NCBI GenBank assembly: GCA_963678705.1
Contig: OY783221.1
Span: 12,462,001-12,526,000, forward strand
Direction: 5' to 3'
Origin: Panorpa germanica
Taxonomy: Eukaryota > Arthropoda > Insecta > Mecoptera > Panorpidae
Length of the DNA stretch: 64,000 nt
Below are positions 45,553 through 58,101 of this stretch, one piece after another. The notes beneath the pieces are model-generated. The model worked only from the letters and a program-made list of their open reading frames with translations, did not search any database and had not been told where the DNA came from. Both the position numbers and the translations under genes were made by a program. Within the stretch, counting starts at the first letter, position 1. Each line of letters starts with the position of its first letter.

Positions 45553-48149
45553 TTTGTTTTCATTGAATTTCATTCTGAGCATTGTGACAATGGTTTCCAT
45601 ATAAAAGTAATAATTAAAACAATATCAGGTCGAGCATTTCTAGGAGCTTTGTGTCGTTTGTATAAACAAACATTCATATGCTCTCATCTCAGTTTTAATA
45701 TAACATAATAATTACGTTTTCATGACAATTTTAATATACCATTATGTTGACATTACTTCACAAAGCTTCAAGTTACAGGCTGTACTCAAAATTGAAATTT
45801 GTTTAATGGTCTAGTGAACTACATTTTATATTGTCGAATCTTGAATTTTGACTTTCTGTCATTGGAGTATAGTCAAAAATGTAAACTCGTATATCATTTG
45901 ACGTAATATTGTTTACCTAATGTTACGTTTTTTATTTATTAAAATTACCAACATAATTTTGTTACATAGACATTAAGTAAATGTAAAAACTATTAAAAAT
46001 ATTTCACTAATATATAAATAAAATAAAATAAAAAAGCTTACAATATATTAACCTAAATTATATTAAGTATCAAGTAATTTTTTTCATGTTAAATAAAATA
46101 TAAATATATGTAACTGTAAAAGGTAAAAGTCTACATATTCGGATGGCTCGCATCAAACGCATTGAAACTATCGTATAAAGGAGTACTACCATCCGCTTCC
46201 CTCTTCCGGGTTTAATATGATAAATCCAATGCGTTTTCTATACATATCTCTCTTTGAAATAAGTAATATTTTATCTTCAAAACAAGTGAACGAAATTGTT
46301 TAAAAAATATTAATTCATTCATTTTGTGCGCTTTCGACCATATTGTGATAGACAAAACGAATCAAAACGGTCCCAGAAAACATTTAACATACATTCTATA
46401 TTCTAGGTATATATGCATGTACATATATAGCATATCCTATGTATATGTAGCTGTGATGTAATGTGAACACATTGTATGCCATATGTAAGTGCAAGTACAA
46501 CTATCACAGTGTACAGACAATATATACAGACATGTATATACAATTTTTATTATTTGCATAACGTATGTATATGCAATCTTTATATTCTATGGATATTCAT
46601 AACACATACATTCTAAAAGCAATTGAATATGAAAAATATACAATCTATGTATATTTGCGATACATAATATGTATATTGCAATTGAATTGCATTACTACAT
46701 GTATATCTATAGAATATACATTTCAAATCATGTAAGGTATGTTCATTATTTAAACCATTGTTGCATGTATAAAGTTTGTACTGTCATGTTTATTCATATC
46801 TTGTATATACGCAATATATATATACGGGATATTATTTTCACATTATGGAGCATATATGAATATCTAATGTTATGTGAGTTATTTCTCTGTCAATAATTAT
46901 CTATAAAAGTTGTATTTGATTAAGAATAGATGGACGTAGCAATCACGCAGTCGGATCTTAGACTTGTGGTGGTTTAGTAAATGTAATAAACCTGTAGCAA
47001 AAGTGTATAAACCGAGTTCATTGAAACCGTAAATCTCGAACGCGAAACACAGAATGAAATTAAACGACTGCAAACATTTGTTGGGTGCAATAGATCCTCT
47101 AAATAGCCACGATAAATCTGCTACAGCTCGATTTGTCAGTTAGTTTCTTGGTTGGTAATGGCGCAGCTTGGCTTGTACTTCCGGTTTAATATAGTAATGC
47201 AAGCAGTTCACTATTTTTATCTATTTCCTCAAAGTACTGAGATTTACTTTATGTACATCGTGTTTCTCAACGTTCCAAAGAATATCACTTTTCTTACGAT
47301 TTTATTGAAAATTTAAGTGTATATATTTAGTAATGCTAAAATTTGCATTAAAATTCCCTGCATCGACTTATGTTGAAACGGATATTTTGTGATATAACAA
47401 TAGAAATATTTTTACGATTCTTTTAAAAACTTAGAATCAATAATTAGGAATATAACAAACATGATTGAATACGAACTTAATTTAACAACTGCGCACTTAT
47501 TAACACAATAAATTCAACAACCAATATCTCAACATTTGTGCGACTCTAGACGGATTAAAATGTTCCAAGCTCCTGTCTAAAAAATCAATAAGCAATCTTC
47601 CGTATCCTGTTTGTCCAATCTCGCTGGATACATGTGTATAACTAGTTTGCATACTGTTAAGGTACTTGTTTGTTTTTTATGCTATCTACTACCCAACATG
47701 AAAGTAAAAGTTTAGTTGTAAAAACTGTTTAAAATGCTCGTATATCCACGGTGAAATTTACATATACCAGATCCGTTATATCAGTGACATTAGACTGTTT
47801 TAACCCTAAAAAGATTGAGACAACATCCCTTAAAAGCATTGGACATTAGAAAGAGACTAGCGGAGACTCCGGCACAAAGTGTAAATTTCGTTTGAAATTA
47901 TGCTTCTATTTTTAAATTAAAATATTTAACATCATTTTAAATAAACATAAAATCCAAAGTACAAACTCTAAGTTTAGTAATGGGAAAAATTATACGAAAT
48001 TTGAAATGGCTCTTCTTGTTTAAAGATCCTATATTAACTAAAATACAATTATTAACAAAGTAAACTTCTCAATTTTAATAATATCTTTCCATTTGAATAA
48101 CAAAATAAAAAATATTTTCAATTTCGATATTTTTTTTCGTTATTTGAAC

Positions 48150-48370
48150 ATCCCATTTAGAAATTAGGTACCAAAATTAACCTAAATACTAAATTTCAAC
48201 TTTCTGGAAAAAGTTTTTTTATCGTATACTCAATTGTTCAGGAAATTTAGGATACAACTCCAAGGTCTTTGCATTTTTTTCTTCACAAAATAGGATACTT
48301 TCAAAAATCTTGATGGAGCAGTTTTCGAACCAATATCAAACATCATATAAGAATATTAATTCACACCTGG
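48150..48370 (+). repeat. noncoding repeat family N, partial copy
   Basis: Matches 18270-18780 with internal loss. Shared text: AAATTAGGTACCAA, then TTTCAACTTTCTGG, the CAAAATAGGA and TTTTCGAACC segments and CACCTGGAGC. Confidence 0.55.
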
Positions 48371-48837
48371 AGCATGGAGAAAGATAGGTTTCATTTCCAC
48401 GGCTACTTCTATCTAAGTACAGTCTTCCATTCAGTGCCCGTTGACGTAATCCTTTATTTTTAAACGCAGAGAGACATCATATTGTAAACCTACTGTAATT
48501 TATCTGTTATGGATTACTTGTACAAATGATATTCCTTTCAATTGAACAATTCCTTAACAATTGAATCAAACTTATGTACTTCCTTCAAAGGATTCACATT
48601 CATCCTGTTAACGATTGTACAGACAGAGAAGCTTTCAGGAGAACCTGGTATTAAAGTTCAAAAGCAATTGCGCTTTGTTTAAAAACGAATTATTTTAGAA
48701 GTTGTATTTATTTAACTGAGTGCTGGTTGATATATTTACCACCACTCTGGTGCAATCGCTGTTTCATATTAATGCATATAAGTAGAGAAATCCATTCAAT
48801 CAAAACATTATAATATTTCTATATATATATATAAAAA

Positions 48838-48895
48838 TACATAGACGAAAAAAGGACAGTGGTCCTAAGAAGCCCGTGAAGTATTAATAAAAGAA
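48838..48895 (+). repeat. LINE family B 3' tail
   Basis: GACGAAAAAAGGACAGTGGT followed by CCTAAGAAGCCCGTGAAGTA matches the 3' UTR end of the LINE at 16370-16735. Only the last ~55 bp are present, next to a TA repeat. Confidence 0.75.
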
Positions 48896-48910
48896 AATAT
48901 AAATACATAT

Positions 48911-49330
48911 AGGTCGGCGCTCGAAGTGTTACTAATTAAATATGCTGTAATTTTGTCACTTTTGATTTTTTCGTATATCGTAATATTTCAATTAAAAAAA
49001 ATGTTATTGTTCAGCGTAGCCACCTTTAGTGCGCAAAATAGCATTAAGTCGGTCCGAGTAGCTTCACACGCCGCACGAATTTAGTTTGATGGTGTTTTGT
49101 GCCACTCTCGGCGAAGAGCAATCTTTAAGGTGTCAACTGTCTTATACTTTTTTGTTGATGCTACACCTTTCGAACCATTTCTGGCGATGTTGCTGTTTTT
49201 GGATGTTCACCTCCATGGCGGTTGTCGAGCCTATCAACAATGACTGGTTGCGGTATTCGAGCAATTTTTGTGTACAGTTAATTTTCTCACTCCCAAGAAA
49301 AGGTTCGTATTCATATTTCAGACAATGAAG
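48911..49330 (-). pseudogene. mariner-like element fragment (family of 51402-52248)
   Basis: It starts with the terminal repeat AGGTCGGCGCTCGAAGTGTT and contains minus-strand remnants of the transposase C-terminus joined to an N-proximal piece (GGEHPKTATSPEMVRK-like). The opposite terminal repeat is not visible. The order of pieces shows an internal deletion similar to that in the 51402-52248 copy. Confidence 0.65.
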
Positions 49331-50164
49331 GCCCTACAGGCCTACTGCCCAAGACAAAAATAAGATAATGTTGTGTATCTACTTTTCTGTCGTAGAAAAT
49401 TGACCATTTTTATCAAATTACATTCAATCTTGAAAAATAGAGTTGCTACGAAAACAAGACTAGTATTTTCGGTATCATCACAAAATATAGAAAATCAGTT
49501 CTTATTTTTCTGGCACCAAAAACCAAATTTAATTTTATTGGTCAGTGAATAATTCATACTAAGCATATAAGCATTCATACTAAATACGTTCTAATAAAAA
49601 CTAAAAACTAAAGCACTGAAAGCACTGCAACATACAATTTAAGGTTAAAACATAAAATTAAAACTAAAACATTAAACAGTATCTGGGAATCTCCCCTTTA
49701 AATCTTAATAAACATAGACTAGACACTACATCTATATGTTCAAGATAAATATAAGCTTGAAGATTGAAGACTAATAATCTAATAATGCTTGAAGCAATTC
49801 TAGTATGAAACCACAAGTTTATAAATAATATAATAAAGTACCGTACATAAAAAATATATTCTATGTTTTATAAAAATAATTTGATAACAAAAAAAGAGGT
49901 AGATAAAAAACATCCATCTAGTAACATGTAAAATCCGTAAAATTGCAAAACCCGTATCACCCCTTGATCACATATGATAGTGGTGGAGTGTGCAACCTTT
50001 TTTTGTTAGCATAAAACACTCATACTCAGATAAATCCTTTAATGCTTTGGTGTTTCTTGAATATCACTATATTAGAGCTAGATTGTAAAGTTATTAAGTA
50101 ATAAATAAATAATAAATGAATTGCGATAGATTCTTGCCAATGCAGATGTTTTTTAATTTTCTGA

Positions 50165-50260
50165 TTTTAAATCCAACCCGGACCCGGATCCGTCGGGTTT
50201 TCAAAACATTGGACCCGGACCCAGCGGGTATTGAAACCTCGGGTTTTCAGAAGCACTACT
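50165..50260. repeat. GC-rich GGACCCGGACCC repeat
   Basis: Repeats of GGACCCGGACCC and CGGGTTTTCA in an AT-rich setting. They have the look of a transposon terminus built of CCCGG motifs. No partner end found. Confidence 0.4.
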
Positions 50261-51401
50261 CGTACACCCACATATACCGACTATTGTTTTAGACTGTACT
50301 TGAAAGTGGTGTACTTGTTACAATAAACAACCCCTACAGCACGTATGTACGCGTTAAAAGGTGATTGAGTTCCATTGTTTCAGCGGCACGTATTGCATAC
50401 TACGATTTATCCAGTTGACTGGTTCTTCTTAAAGCCATCGTACTTCTATTTCAAGCAATGCAAACAGTTTAGTTTTATCTCGTACGAAAACTATTCGAAC
50501 TTAATTCATCTTTAATATACGAGTACATTGTTTATTTTATTCTAAATTGAACGCTTTTCAAAAGAAAGTTCACTATTTGTACAAACAGAAATTTATTGTT
50601 GAGTAACTTTACTTTTACATACGAGTTGTTTTCTAAAATAAGAAAACTATTACTTATTCAAATTTTATATTAGAAGTACATAGAATGAAAAGTTTTGTCA
50701 TTGGTAGAAAATGTAATATTTACTATTGAATTGTTTTAGTAAAACTACATTTTTATGTAACTTTACCATCTATATTTAATATGCCAGCCACACCAGTCAG
50801 CACTATATTCAAAATTCATATAATTTCAAATAGCCGTGGATAGTTATATAGCAATATCCGCTAAGCTTCAGAAAAGTCTTGACAGCATAACACACTGGCT
50901 TCATGACTGGCGTATTAAGGCAAATGAAATTAAATCTGGCGTAAATCAGACGAAATATTCTCTCCCTATCTATTTACGCGTATTATTAGAATCATTATTT
51001 AAATGTTTGTTGTTTTAATTATATTTTTGTCTCAGACATTAAAAAAAACTTTCCAGACGTGCTTGTACTTTTAATTTTGACTACTGAAAGAAAAAGTTGA
51101 AAGTCGTTTCTTCTATTTGTCTAATATCGACATCGTCATCCCGCTCCCCACGCCCACATTATTTCCTTTAAGAAAAGCACTTGACAAGTCTGATTCTATT
51201 TAATCTAGCCATGTTAAATTGATTTTCACTTGACAAATTCATATACAGGGTGTACGAAAAGGAAAGTTTCTTATTAGGGTAGTTAGTTGTAAAAAAAAAC
51301 AAAGAAGACGTCTGTTGAAAAAAGTTTACCCTGGTACAAGGTGGATTTAAGTTAGATACCGGCCAGACACATTCCGATATAGCGAACTTCTTAATGGTAT
51401 C

Positions 51402-52248
51402 GAGGGGTCTGCGTTCGAAGTGTTACCAATTTCACGCTGCTCTAGAGACCAAATGGCTAATGACAGCACACTTTTTTGACAAGCGTCAGTTTGTTATGTG
51501 GTTTACAAACCTACAGAAGCATATTATTTTACGTCGCAGTTAAAAAAAGTTATCGAAGTGTGATATTGTTTTTTATTTGGCTGGAAAATCACAACCAGCC
51601 ATTGTTAATGAGCTTCACCATTTAAATTTGAAGAAAATGTTTGTGTATCGGATCATTACATGTTACAATGATACTTGTAGCATCAAAAAACGCCATGGAG
51701 GTGGACATCCAAAAACAGCAACATCGCCAGAAATGGTTCGAAAAATGAAGACCAGAATTGAATGTAATTCTCGACAAAGCATAGTGCAATGGGCGAAAAA
51801 TCTCAATGTGTCTGCTCATAGCACGGGGCGATGGGGCGAATAAAAAATGAACTACAAAATACAAATAGTGCAAGATTTAACACCTGTACAAAAGACAGTT
51901 CGCCTAGCAAGAGCAAAGATGTTAAAACACTTGCACGTTGGTGGCAAGCTTGAAAATTCTGGAAGCCAATGTATCAACTGAAAAATATGAGACGGTCGAT
52001 ACCTTAAAGATTGCTCTTCGCCAAGAATGAGACAAAATATCAGTATCAGACCACATTCGAGCAGCGTGTGAAGCTTTCTCGGACAGACTGGATGCTAGAT
52101 GCACCCGCGCTAAAGGTGGCTACATCGAACATATTTTTTTTAATTTGAAATGTTTTTACGAAATACTGACTTTTTAAAATAAAAAAAAAAACAAAATTGA
52201 CAAAATGACAGCATATTTAATTGGTAACACTTCAAGCGCCGACCCTTG
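51402..52248 (+). mobile_element. mariner-like element, internally deleted, both ends present
   Basis: The left end GGGGTCTGCGTTCGAAGTGT and the right end, reverse-complemented, AAGGGTCGGCGCTTGAAGTG form diverged terminal inverted repeats of about 26 bp (ending TTACCAAT). TA lies just outside both ends, though with two extra bases on the left. About 847 bp in total. The same family is at 48911-49330. Confidence 0.75.
51577..52130 (+). pseudogene. mariner-like transposase, N- and C-terminal pieces
   Basis: The frame begins (no ATG; TTG at 51577) with AGKSQPAIVNELHHLN, KMFVYRIITCYNDTCSIKKR and HGGGHPKTATSPEMVRKMK, the N-terminal helix-turn-helix region of a Tc1/mariner transposase. It fails after about residue 88. 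The C-terminus appears further on as SVSDHIRAACEAFSDRLDAR and TRAKGGYIE. The catalytic core between them is gone. Non-functional. Confidence 0.8.
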
Positions 52249-53149
52249 TACTATATAAACGAGTATATTATCATAACCTTTAATGAATTTTTTTTAAAAA
52301 ATGTTGTTCACAAACCCGCTTAGGTGTTTCCTTTCATTATATTATAACACATGAACGATAGAACGTACTAGAACAAACTGTTTATAAGGATAAAAGTCAT
52401 TATGGACAACCAAATGACTCTAGCAAGTTCAAATTTATACTACAGACGTATAACATTTTCAGCGACCGCTTTTCCAAATCGCGCGTTTCAACTGTTGTGA
52501 GATCGAACGCTACGTTGCCAGTCTCATTACTTTAACTTACAAACCTCGTAAATGATTCGAAATGTTTTCCAGTCTTCCTGTGGACTGGACCATCCTTAAA
52601 AGAAGTCCTATGTGGTGGCACCCTTGGCTGCGTATCTACAAAAAATATCTAGAAAATGTCCCCATTTGTTGGTATATGAATATTTATTGTCTATTTAAAA
52701 GGGCAAATAACAATGATATATATTTGTATATATAAACCTTTTTTAAATGGAATGAAAAGCAGAGTAACATGTAAATAATTCTGTTGTGGGCTCTGCTACA
52801 GTTGCTAAAACCAGGAAACAAATATAGTAGTACATTTATCAGTATCAGTGATCGCTACAACGAAAAATGTCATCAAACAACCATAAATATCATCACACTG
52901 CTCGGGCAGCTGATTTATAAATGCTGATCAACTGTGTATACATTTGTACAGACAGTAGAATACGGTTGAACTTTTTATTTAATAATTTAATCCAATAAAA
53001 CTTCTTATGATTTTATAATAGTAGTGAAACAAGGCGAGTTCGAGAACATTCAGAAAAAGGCAATGCAAGGGATGGAGTTTTATGTGAGTGAATATGTTTG
53101 GGGAGTGTGGCACTTCAACTTAGAAATAATATAAATGTATACATATAAT

Positions 53150-53960
53150 ACACTTGTATTGTATTTTTATTGTTCCTGCCTTTACGGCCTCGTCTCACTT
53201 GATATCTTCCTCCACTGCCTCCTCCTTGCTTCCACCACCTATCTACTTTCTTCTCTTCTCTTGCAAACATTCCTCACGACTCCCTTTGCTTTTTTTTGCA
53301 AAGTTTCTCCTCCTTCTCTCTTTTTTTTCTCCTTACCACTCAATGTGTTCTAATTTTTTCTCTTCCTTCTCGCATATGCTGCAATTTCTTCTACTGTTCA
53401 CCAATATCTACAAATCCTGCCTGAATACTTACCTAAATCTAGCAATCATTTTCATATCCTTTCCCACTTTGATTTACAGGTACCGTGGCAATCCCTTCCA
53501 TAAACTTTTATACCTTATATTGTATCTTCCTTCGACCATCTTCATCATCCTCACCGTTTAAGATGTACATCTTACTGTACATCTGTTTCTTTACTCATGC
53601 TTCTTACCTCCCTTCACTCTGCCCTTAGTCTATCCACTTCCGACGCTGCTATTCCTCTTCCTTCATAATTCCTTCTCCCAGCTTGTATTCCCTCACTTCC
53701 TTATTTACTCCGCTACCACTCTTACTATTCCGTTCTTGCTTTTCTCTTCCCATCTCATCGCCCTCATACATGCCTCTATTCTCAGGTTATTCCTTTTTCT
53801 GCTTCCATTAACCCATTTTGTATATTTTCCTTGTACCTCCTTTAACTTTGTCCACTCTTTCCACCCCCAGATACTACCAATCTATCCAACAACCATACCC
53901 TTTTTTTATATCCGTATCAAAAATCATCTCCTCCCATCCCCAAACTATTATTCCTATATT
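53150..53960 (-). pseudogene. LINE reverse transcriptase C-terminal fragment (family A)
   Basis: On the minus strand it follows the C-terminal half of the ORF at 35410-37455. Recognisable landmarks are the TCATCGCCCTCAT and CCATTTTGTATATTTTCCTT text in the same order as at 3740-3860 and the CATATGCTGCAATTTCTTCT zinc-knuckle region. It is broken by many stops and frameshifts. The plus-strand frames are antisense shadows. Confidence 0.55.
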
Positions 53961-54348
53961 TGACACAAAGTTTTTATAAAATACAACTAAAATAAAAATT
54001 GATATATTATTTTAAAGCAAAAGCTCATCGAAGCTTTCAGTTATTGCTTTAAATGTTTACAAAAAGCTTAACTTTAATTAGAAACAGCACGACACTCTTA
54101 AGACGCTCTAAAATAACAACCGTTGATAAGAGATCTTTATGTAAGTAGCTTTAAAATCACTAAGAGGCTTTCAAAACGTAATGTATTTAACAAAATACCA
54201 GTCCATATTTTCAGGGTACTTATTTTTATATAAAGTACAGGGTGATTATTATGTTATGACAAAGGAAAAATAACCTGTGTTTATTTTGAGTATCTTCTTC
54301 ACTGGTGAAATATTTCATTTCACATTTGTGCTCTGTTAAAAAAAAAAT

Positions 54349-54526
54349 AGACTAAGACTGCACTGCGAAAAAGAATAGCGTGAAAATAATAATAATACAA
54401 ACATAGATAACAATTTCTGTACTACTTTTAAATCAGCAGAGTGCGTGTACATTTATATGATTCAATATATTACAGAATTTCGGATTTTTTTCCGCGGTAT
54501 TCTTTTTCGCAGTGCAGCCTTAGTCT
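54349..54526. mobile_element. MITE, 178 bp, long terminal inverted repeats
   Basis: The left end AGACTAAGACTGCACTGCGA and right end (reverse complement) AGACTAAGGCTGCACTGCGA continue matching through AAAAGAATA, about 30 bp with one mismatch. A half copy is at 38285-38380. No ORF. Confidence 0.8.
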
Positions 54527-54917
54527 AAGAAATAGACATCTAAAACATTTTTTCGATCAATTTTTTTTACAATGTACTTCATATATGTTGTCATAGGGCA
54601 TATAAACAAAGATCAACTTGGTTGTCAACCTTGTTGTCCCATTGCCATATTGCCACATTGTCAACAAAGGCTGACAAGGAATGCAGACATCAGTTATGCT
54701 CTGAATACTCTACTTCGTATCAACTCCGAGTACCGAACTAAGAGCTGCATGTATAAGTGTATTCGTATTCTATAATATCGTACCGTTGTCTTTGATCTTG
54801 CACCACTCGTGCTCATGTGTGTGTCCGTACTCCAATATGTGTAAACTGTATGAATGCCCTTTTGCTATGGTTCAGTGTTCAATTCGCCTAGATATACAAA
54901 CTGTGGCTACTTTTAAA

Positions 54918-55460
54918 TGCTACAAATGAACTACGAAGAATGTATAAGAAACTCAATAAATCGCTGGTGAAACTTATGTTTTATTAAAAGTGGTAGTGAA
55001 TGTTTATCACCTGCACGGATTTTTGAGTGGTTTATGTTTTTCCAAGATGGCCGAGAAAACGTAGAAGATAATGCGCGCCCGGGACGGTTTTGCACGCGAC
55101 AAAAACGGTCAAAGATATTAAAATAGCAGTAAACTGATCAGATCTGATCGTTGGTTCGTCTGTTTATGCGATTGATGAAACTGTAGGACTTGGCAAAGAA
55201 TGCGTAAGGTAAGTGTGTACGAAGATGGTGCCGAACATTCTCACAAGCGAAGACTTTTCCAGCAAAGAATAACATCAATCGCTTGAGTTGACACCATGTG
55301 ACTTTTATATATTCCCGAAAGTCAAATCATGAACGAGCTCACAGAAGAAGACTTCCAGCACAGTTTCAACCTAAGAAAAATGCACGGTAGAGTCGGCAAT
55401 TGAAAGAGAGGAGTTAACGCTACACACCAGTCGGTCATACAACTTTGGTGCATGTGTAGA
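54918..55460 (+). pseudogene. mariner transposase relic, internally deleted
   Basis: Fragments in order: SECLSPARIFEWFMFFQDGR and ENVEDNARPGR (the linker after the N-terminal helix-turn-helix, a mariner hallmark), KVSTKMVPKILT-like text after a frame change, then SLELTPCDFYIFPKVKS (around the third catalytic Asp) and EDFQHSFN near the C-terminus. There are several stops and frameshifts, and much of the catalytic domain is missing. The motifs differ from the other mariners here, so it is a separate lineage. The minus-strand frame at 55322-55681 is a shadow. Confidence 0.8.
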
Positions 55461-56134
55461 TCATCTGTAGCAGCATCAGTCTCGTTTAAAAATAGCCCCA
55501 CCTCGTACGTACTGAGTACAGTCTTAATACAAAAGGAAATTCTGATCACGTGACAACATAAAAATGTCTTCTCATAATCCTTTTCGAGAATAGCTCTAAC
55601 GACTAAGAAATGCGTCTTATTATTTATGTTATCACAAGCAAATATTAGGGGTGAAAGATATTTTAAATATATTCTATACACAATATGATTATGAAATTTC
55701 TTGAAGGGGTAGCTATGTCTTAGATATTTTGTTTGTTTAATATAAAACCTCCCTTATAAAATACATAATAAGTAAACATTTTATTACACCCCCTAACATA
55801 TTAGCTTATTATTTAAAATAATATCGAATTTAATTCTAGAGGGTTAGACGAAACATTTGTTCAGTAGGTGTTGGTTGTTATCGTATGAATAGCTGCACCC
55901 CCTCACCCCCATTCACCCTCACCGCTGGCCTTTGTGCGCAGTTATTTGATCCGAAGTTAGTTTATTGTATCTATAGTGTTTGTTCAAATTGTGGTAGTGA
56001 TTTATTTACGAGTGTTTAATGTTGTATATTCAATAATTATAAACACACGTTTAAAATACGCGCAATTTTTATTTTATTGCCTCATTCTGGAAATTTTCAC
56101 AAAAACGACTTTTTATAAAAAGCCTCATACCCAT

Positions 56135-56490
56135 TCACTGTTATGATATTTAATTTACGTTTTTATTTAATATTTTAATCTAGATTTCAGGTGTTTAGAA
56201 TAGCATTCCTTGTCACATTCGTGTTTTAATTTGAGTTTAGTTAATTTAGTTGGTGCGCATGCGTCGTTAGTAATATTGAATTGATAAAATTGAATGTGGA
56301 ATAATTAAAATTGCTGTTTTTAATAACAAGCAGTAATACAAATTGTTTTTATTTCTTTATTTTTGACAAACTGACATTGAACTTGTTTCAAAAATAAATC
56401 CTACAGCATTTGACAGATTGTCACATTTTGGAGGTTATAATATAATATAATTTTTTCTTAATTTAGTATTTTTAATTTAGAAACATTGCA
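56135..56490 (-). mobile_element. MITE (CATTCCTTG ends), copy 2
   Basis: Reverse complement of 20590-20935. The shared AGTTGGTGCGCATGCGTCGT is followed by TAGTAATATTGAA. See copy 1. Confidence 0.6.
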
Positions 56491-57819
56491 CCTTGTAAGG
56501 TTCTAAAAAAACGAAGACAAAAGGAAGAGAGACGCGAAGTATCGAGTCGCTACGGAAACAAATCCAGCAAATCAGGAAATAACCGCATGGGTTCAAAGAA
56601 ATTGTGAATTAAATATTTGTAAGTCTTTTGTTTAATGGAGAGTAAATTACGAAAATATCCGCCTACTTTATTTCGTTTCTTACTCACAAATGAATGGTGA
56701 ATCATTTTCTAATTTTGTTACAACCCACAACCTATTCAATCAATAACAAAATAACATAATTATATGGTTTTAGGTTTTCCAGTTCAATTAACTATGATTG
56801 AAAGAAATAAAAACACTTTATTTCTTTTTCTAATGGTGTCTATAATTACCTAATTGTTTGATTTATTAATAAATTGGTTCTCTATATTTTATGTTCTTCT
56901 AATTACCTTTAAATATTAATTAGACACGCGTGCCGGCTTCTTATGATTTCATTATTTATTTATTTAGACATTGTATTTGTATATTCAATTCAAGGTTTTT
57001 CTTCAAATTGAATAGTTAAACGAGCGGTAACTCGTTTCACGACTCCAGTCTTTAGTAACTCTGTAAAATTAAAAAAATGTATTTAAAGAGATCCTCGTGA
57101 AGTAGTAACGATAATCAATATTTAACCCTCCGTGTGAACACTATATTTTCATGTCGAGTTATGGTGTGTACACTGGGTCTTTGAGGGAACAATTGAGTTG
57201 TTCGAGTTTTCTAAGCTTTCAAAAAACCTGAAAAAATTCTAGATTACTTCTTGAAGTATCTACTTCATGGTCCAGAAGTTGCCAAAGTCTAAAGTTTAAA
57301 ACCGTTGTTAATAACAACTGACAAATAGTAAAAAACGCGGAAAAAACGGAATATTGTTAAAAAAAATTCGTAACTTTTTGACAAACAAATATTAAGAAAA
57401 ACGGTTGTAGACTTTTTTATCTTAGACTATAAGCTTTCGAAAGAATGTAGTGTCTTTGGCGTGGGCTCCAAAAAGTTGAATTATTTGTGCACCTGAAAGT
57501 GGGAAATATTTTACGGATTCAGGCATGTCATAGTAAACCGAACGGTGATTATTCGGCACAAAATAAGTTTTTATTGTTAAAAATACAAAAGTTATGAAAT
57601 AATAATTTATAATAGTTAATAATAATTTACGTCAAAAAGAGAATTTAAGATGCGCAACTGGGACAAAAGTGACTACAATGATTATCGCAAACCGGCATAC
57701 CGCACCGTCGACCCATGTCGGACGGCCTTAACCATTTTTTCGACCAATTTTTTTTACAGTGTATTGAACAAAGTTAAAGAAGATAAAAGAACATAATATT
57801 CAATAAAGTAATTACTTAC

Positions 57820-58101
57820 CTCCAGTGGTATCATGAAGAATGCGACGACAAGGTCAGCTACGGCCAAATGACAGATCATGAGACTAACTCTGGAGCGGCG
57901 GTGCCTTTTGGACCGGAACAACGCTACAATCACCGACAGATTTCCGGCAGCCGCGACCACGAACAGGACACAATACACTGCCACAGTAATTATTGAATTT
58001 AGGGTCAATTTCGGTGCAAGGGCGGCCATTGTTACATTGGTGCCATTTAACGACATGTTGTAAAAAGTTTGATTGATGCTGAAGAATTCTATTGGCTCCA
58101 T
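57820..58101 (-). CDS. GPCR first coding exon (N-terminus, TM1, TM2), GnRH/AKH/corazonin/ACP receptor family
   Basis: 282 bp encoding 94 residues from an ATG at 58101 in good context (AAAATGG). It ends at an ACTGGAG/GTAAGT donor in phase 0. The extracellular N-terminus has four N-glycosylation sequons (Asn10, 15, 19 and 22). TM1 spans about 35-60 with the conserved Gly-Asn ([10 protein letters not shown]). The first intracellular loop is basic ([11 protein letters not shown]). TM2 spans about 73-92 with the LAVAD motif (sodium-site Asp83). The exon joins in frame to 40261-40488, giving IPLE-VGWR, the expected TM2-to-TM3 passage. It should act at the plasma membrane as a Gq- or Gs-coupled neuropeptide receptor. 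The first Met is preferred over Met16 because it gives the sequon-rich N-terminus. No signal peptide is evident, as is usual in this family. Confidence 0.93.

Larger units (their letters stand above)
40489..57819 (-). other. GPCR intron 1 (17.3 kb, phase 0)
   Basis: Defined by the GTAAGT donor after the codon for Glu94 and the TTTGTTTCAG acceptor before Val95. It is filled with LINE, SINE, MITE and mariner relics, listed separately. Apart from these I see no gene inside. Parts without a named repeat are 40489-40788, 41143-42560, 43659-44210, 44565-45120, 45553-48140, 48371-48837, 49331-50160, 50265-51401, 52249-53149, 53961-54348, 54527-54917, 55461-56134 and 56491-57819. All are AT-rich and noncoding by inspection. 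The span 46370-46870 is rich in TATGTATA-like low-complexity text. Confidence 0.85.

Noticed and set aside
57878..58063. 61-codon plus-strand frame
   Set aside because: Antisense of GPCR exon 1.
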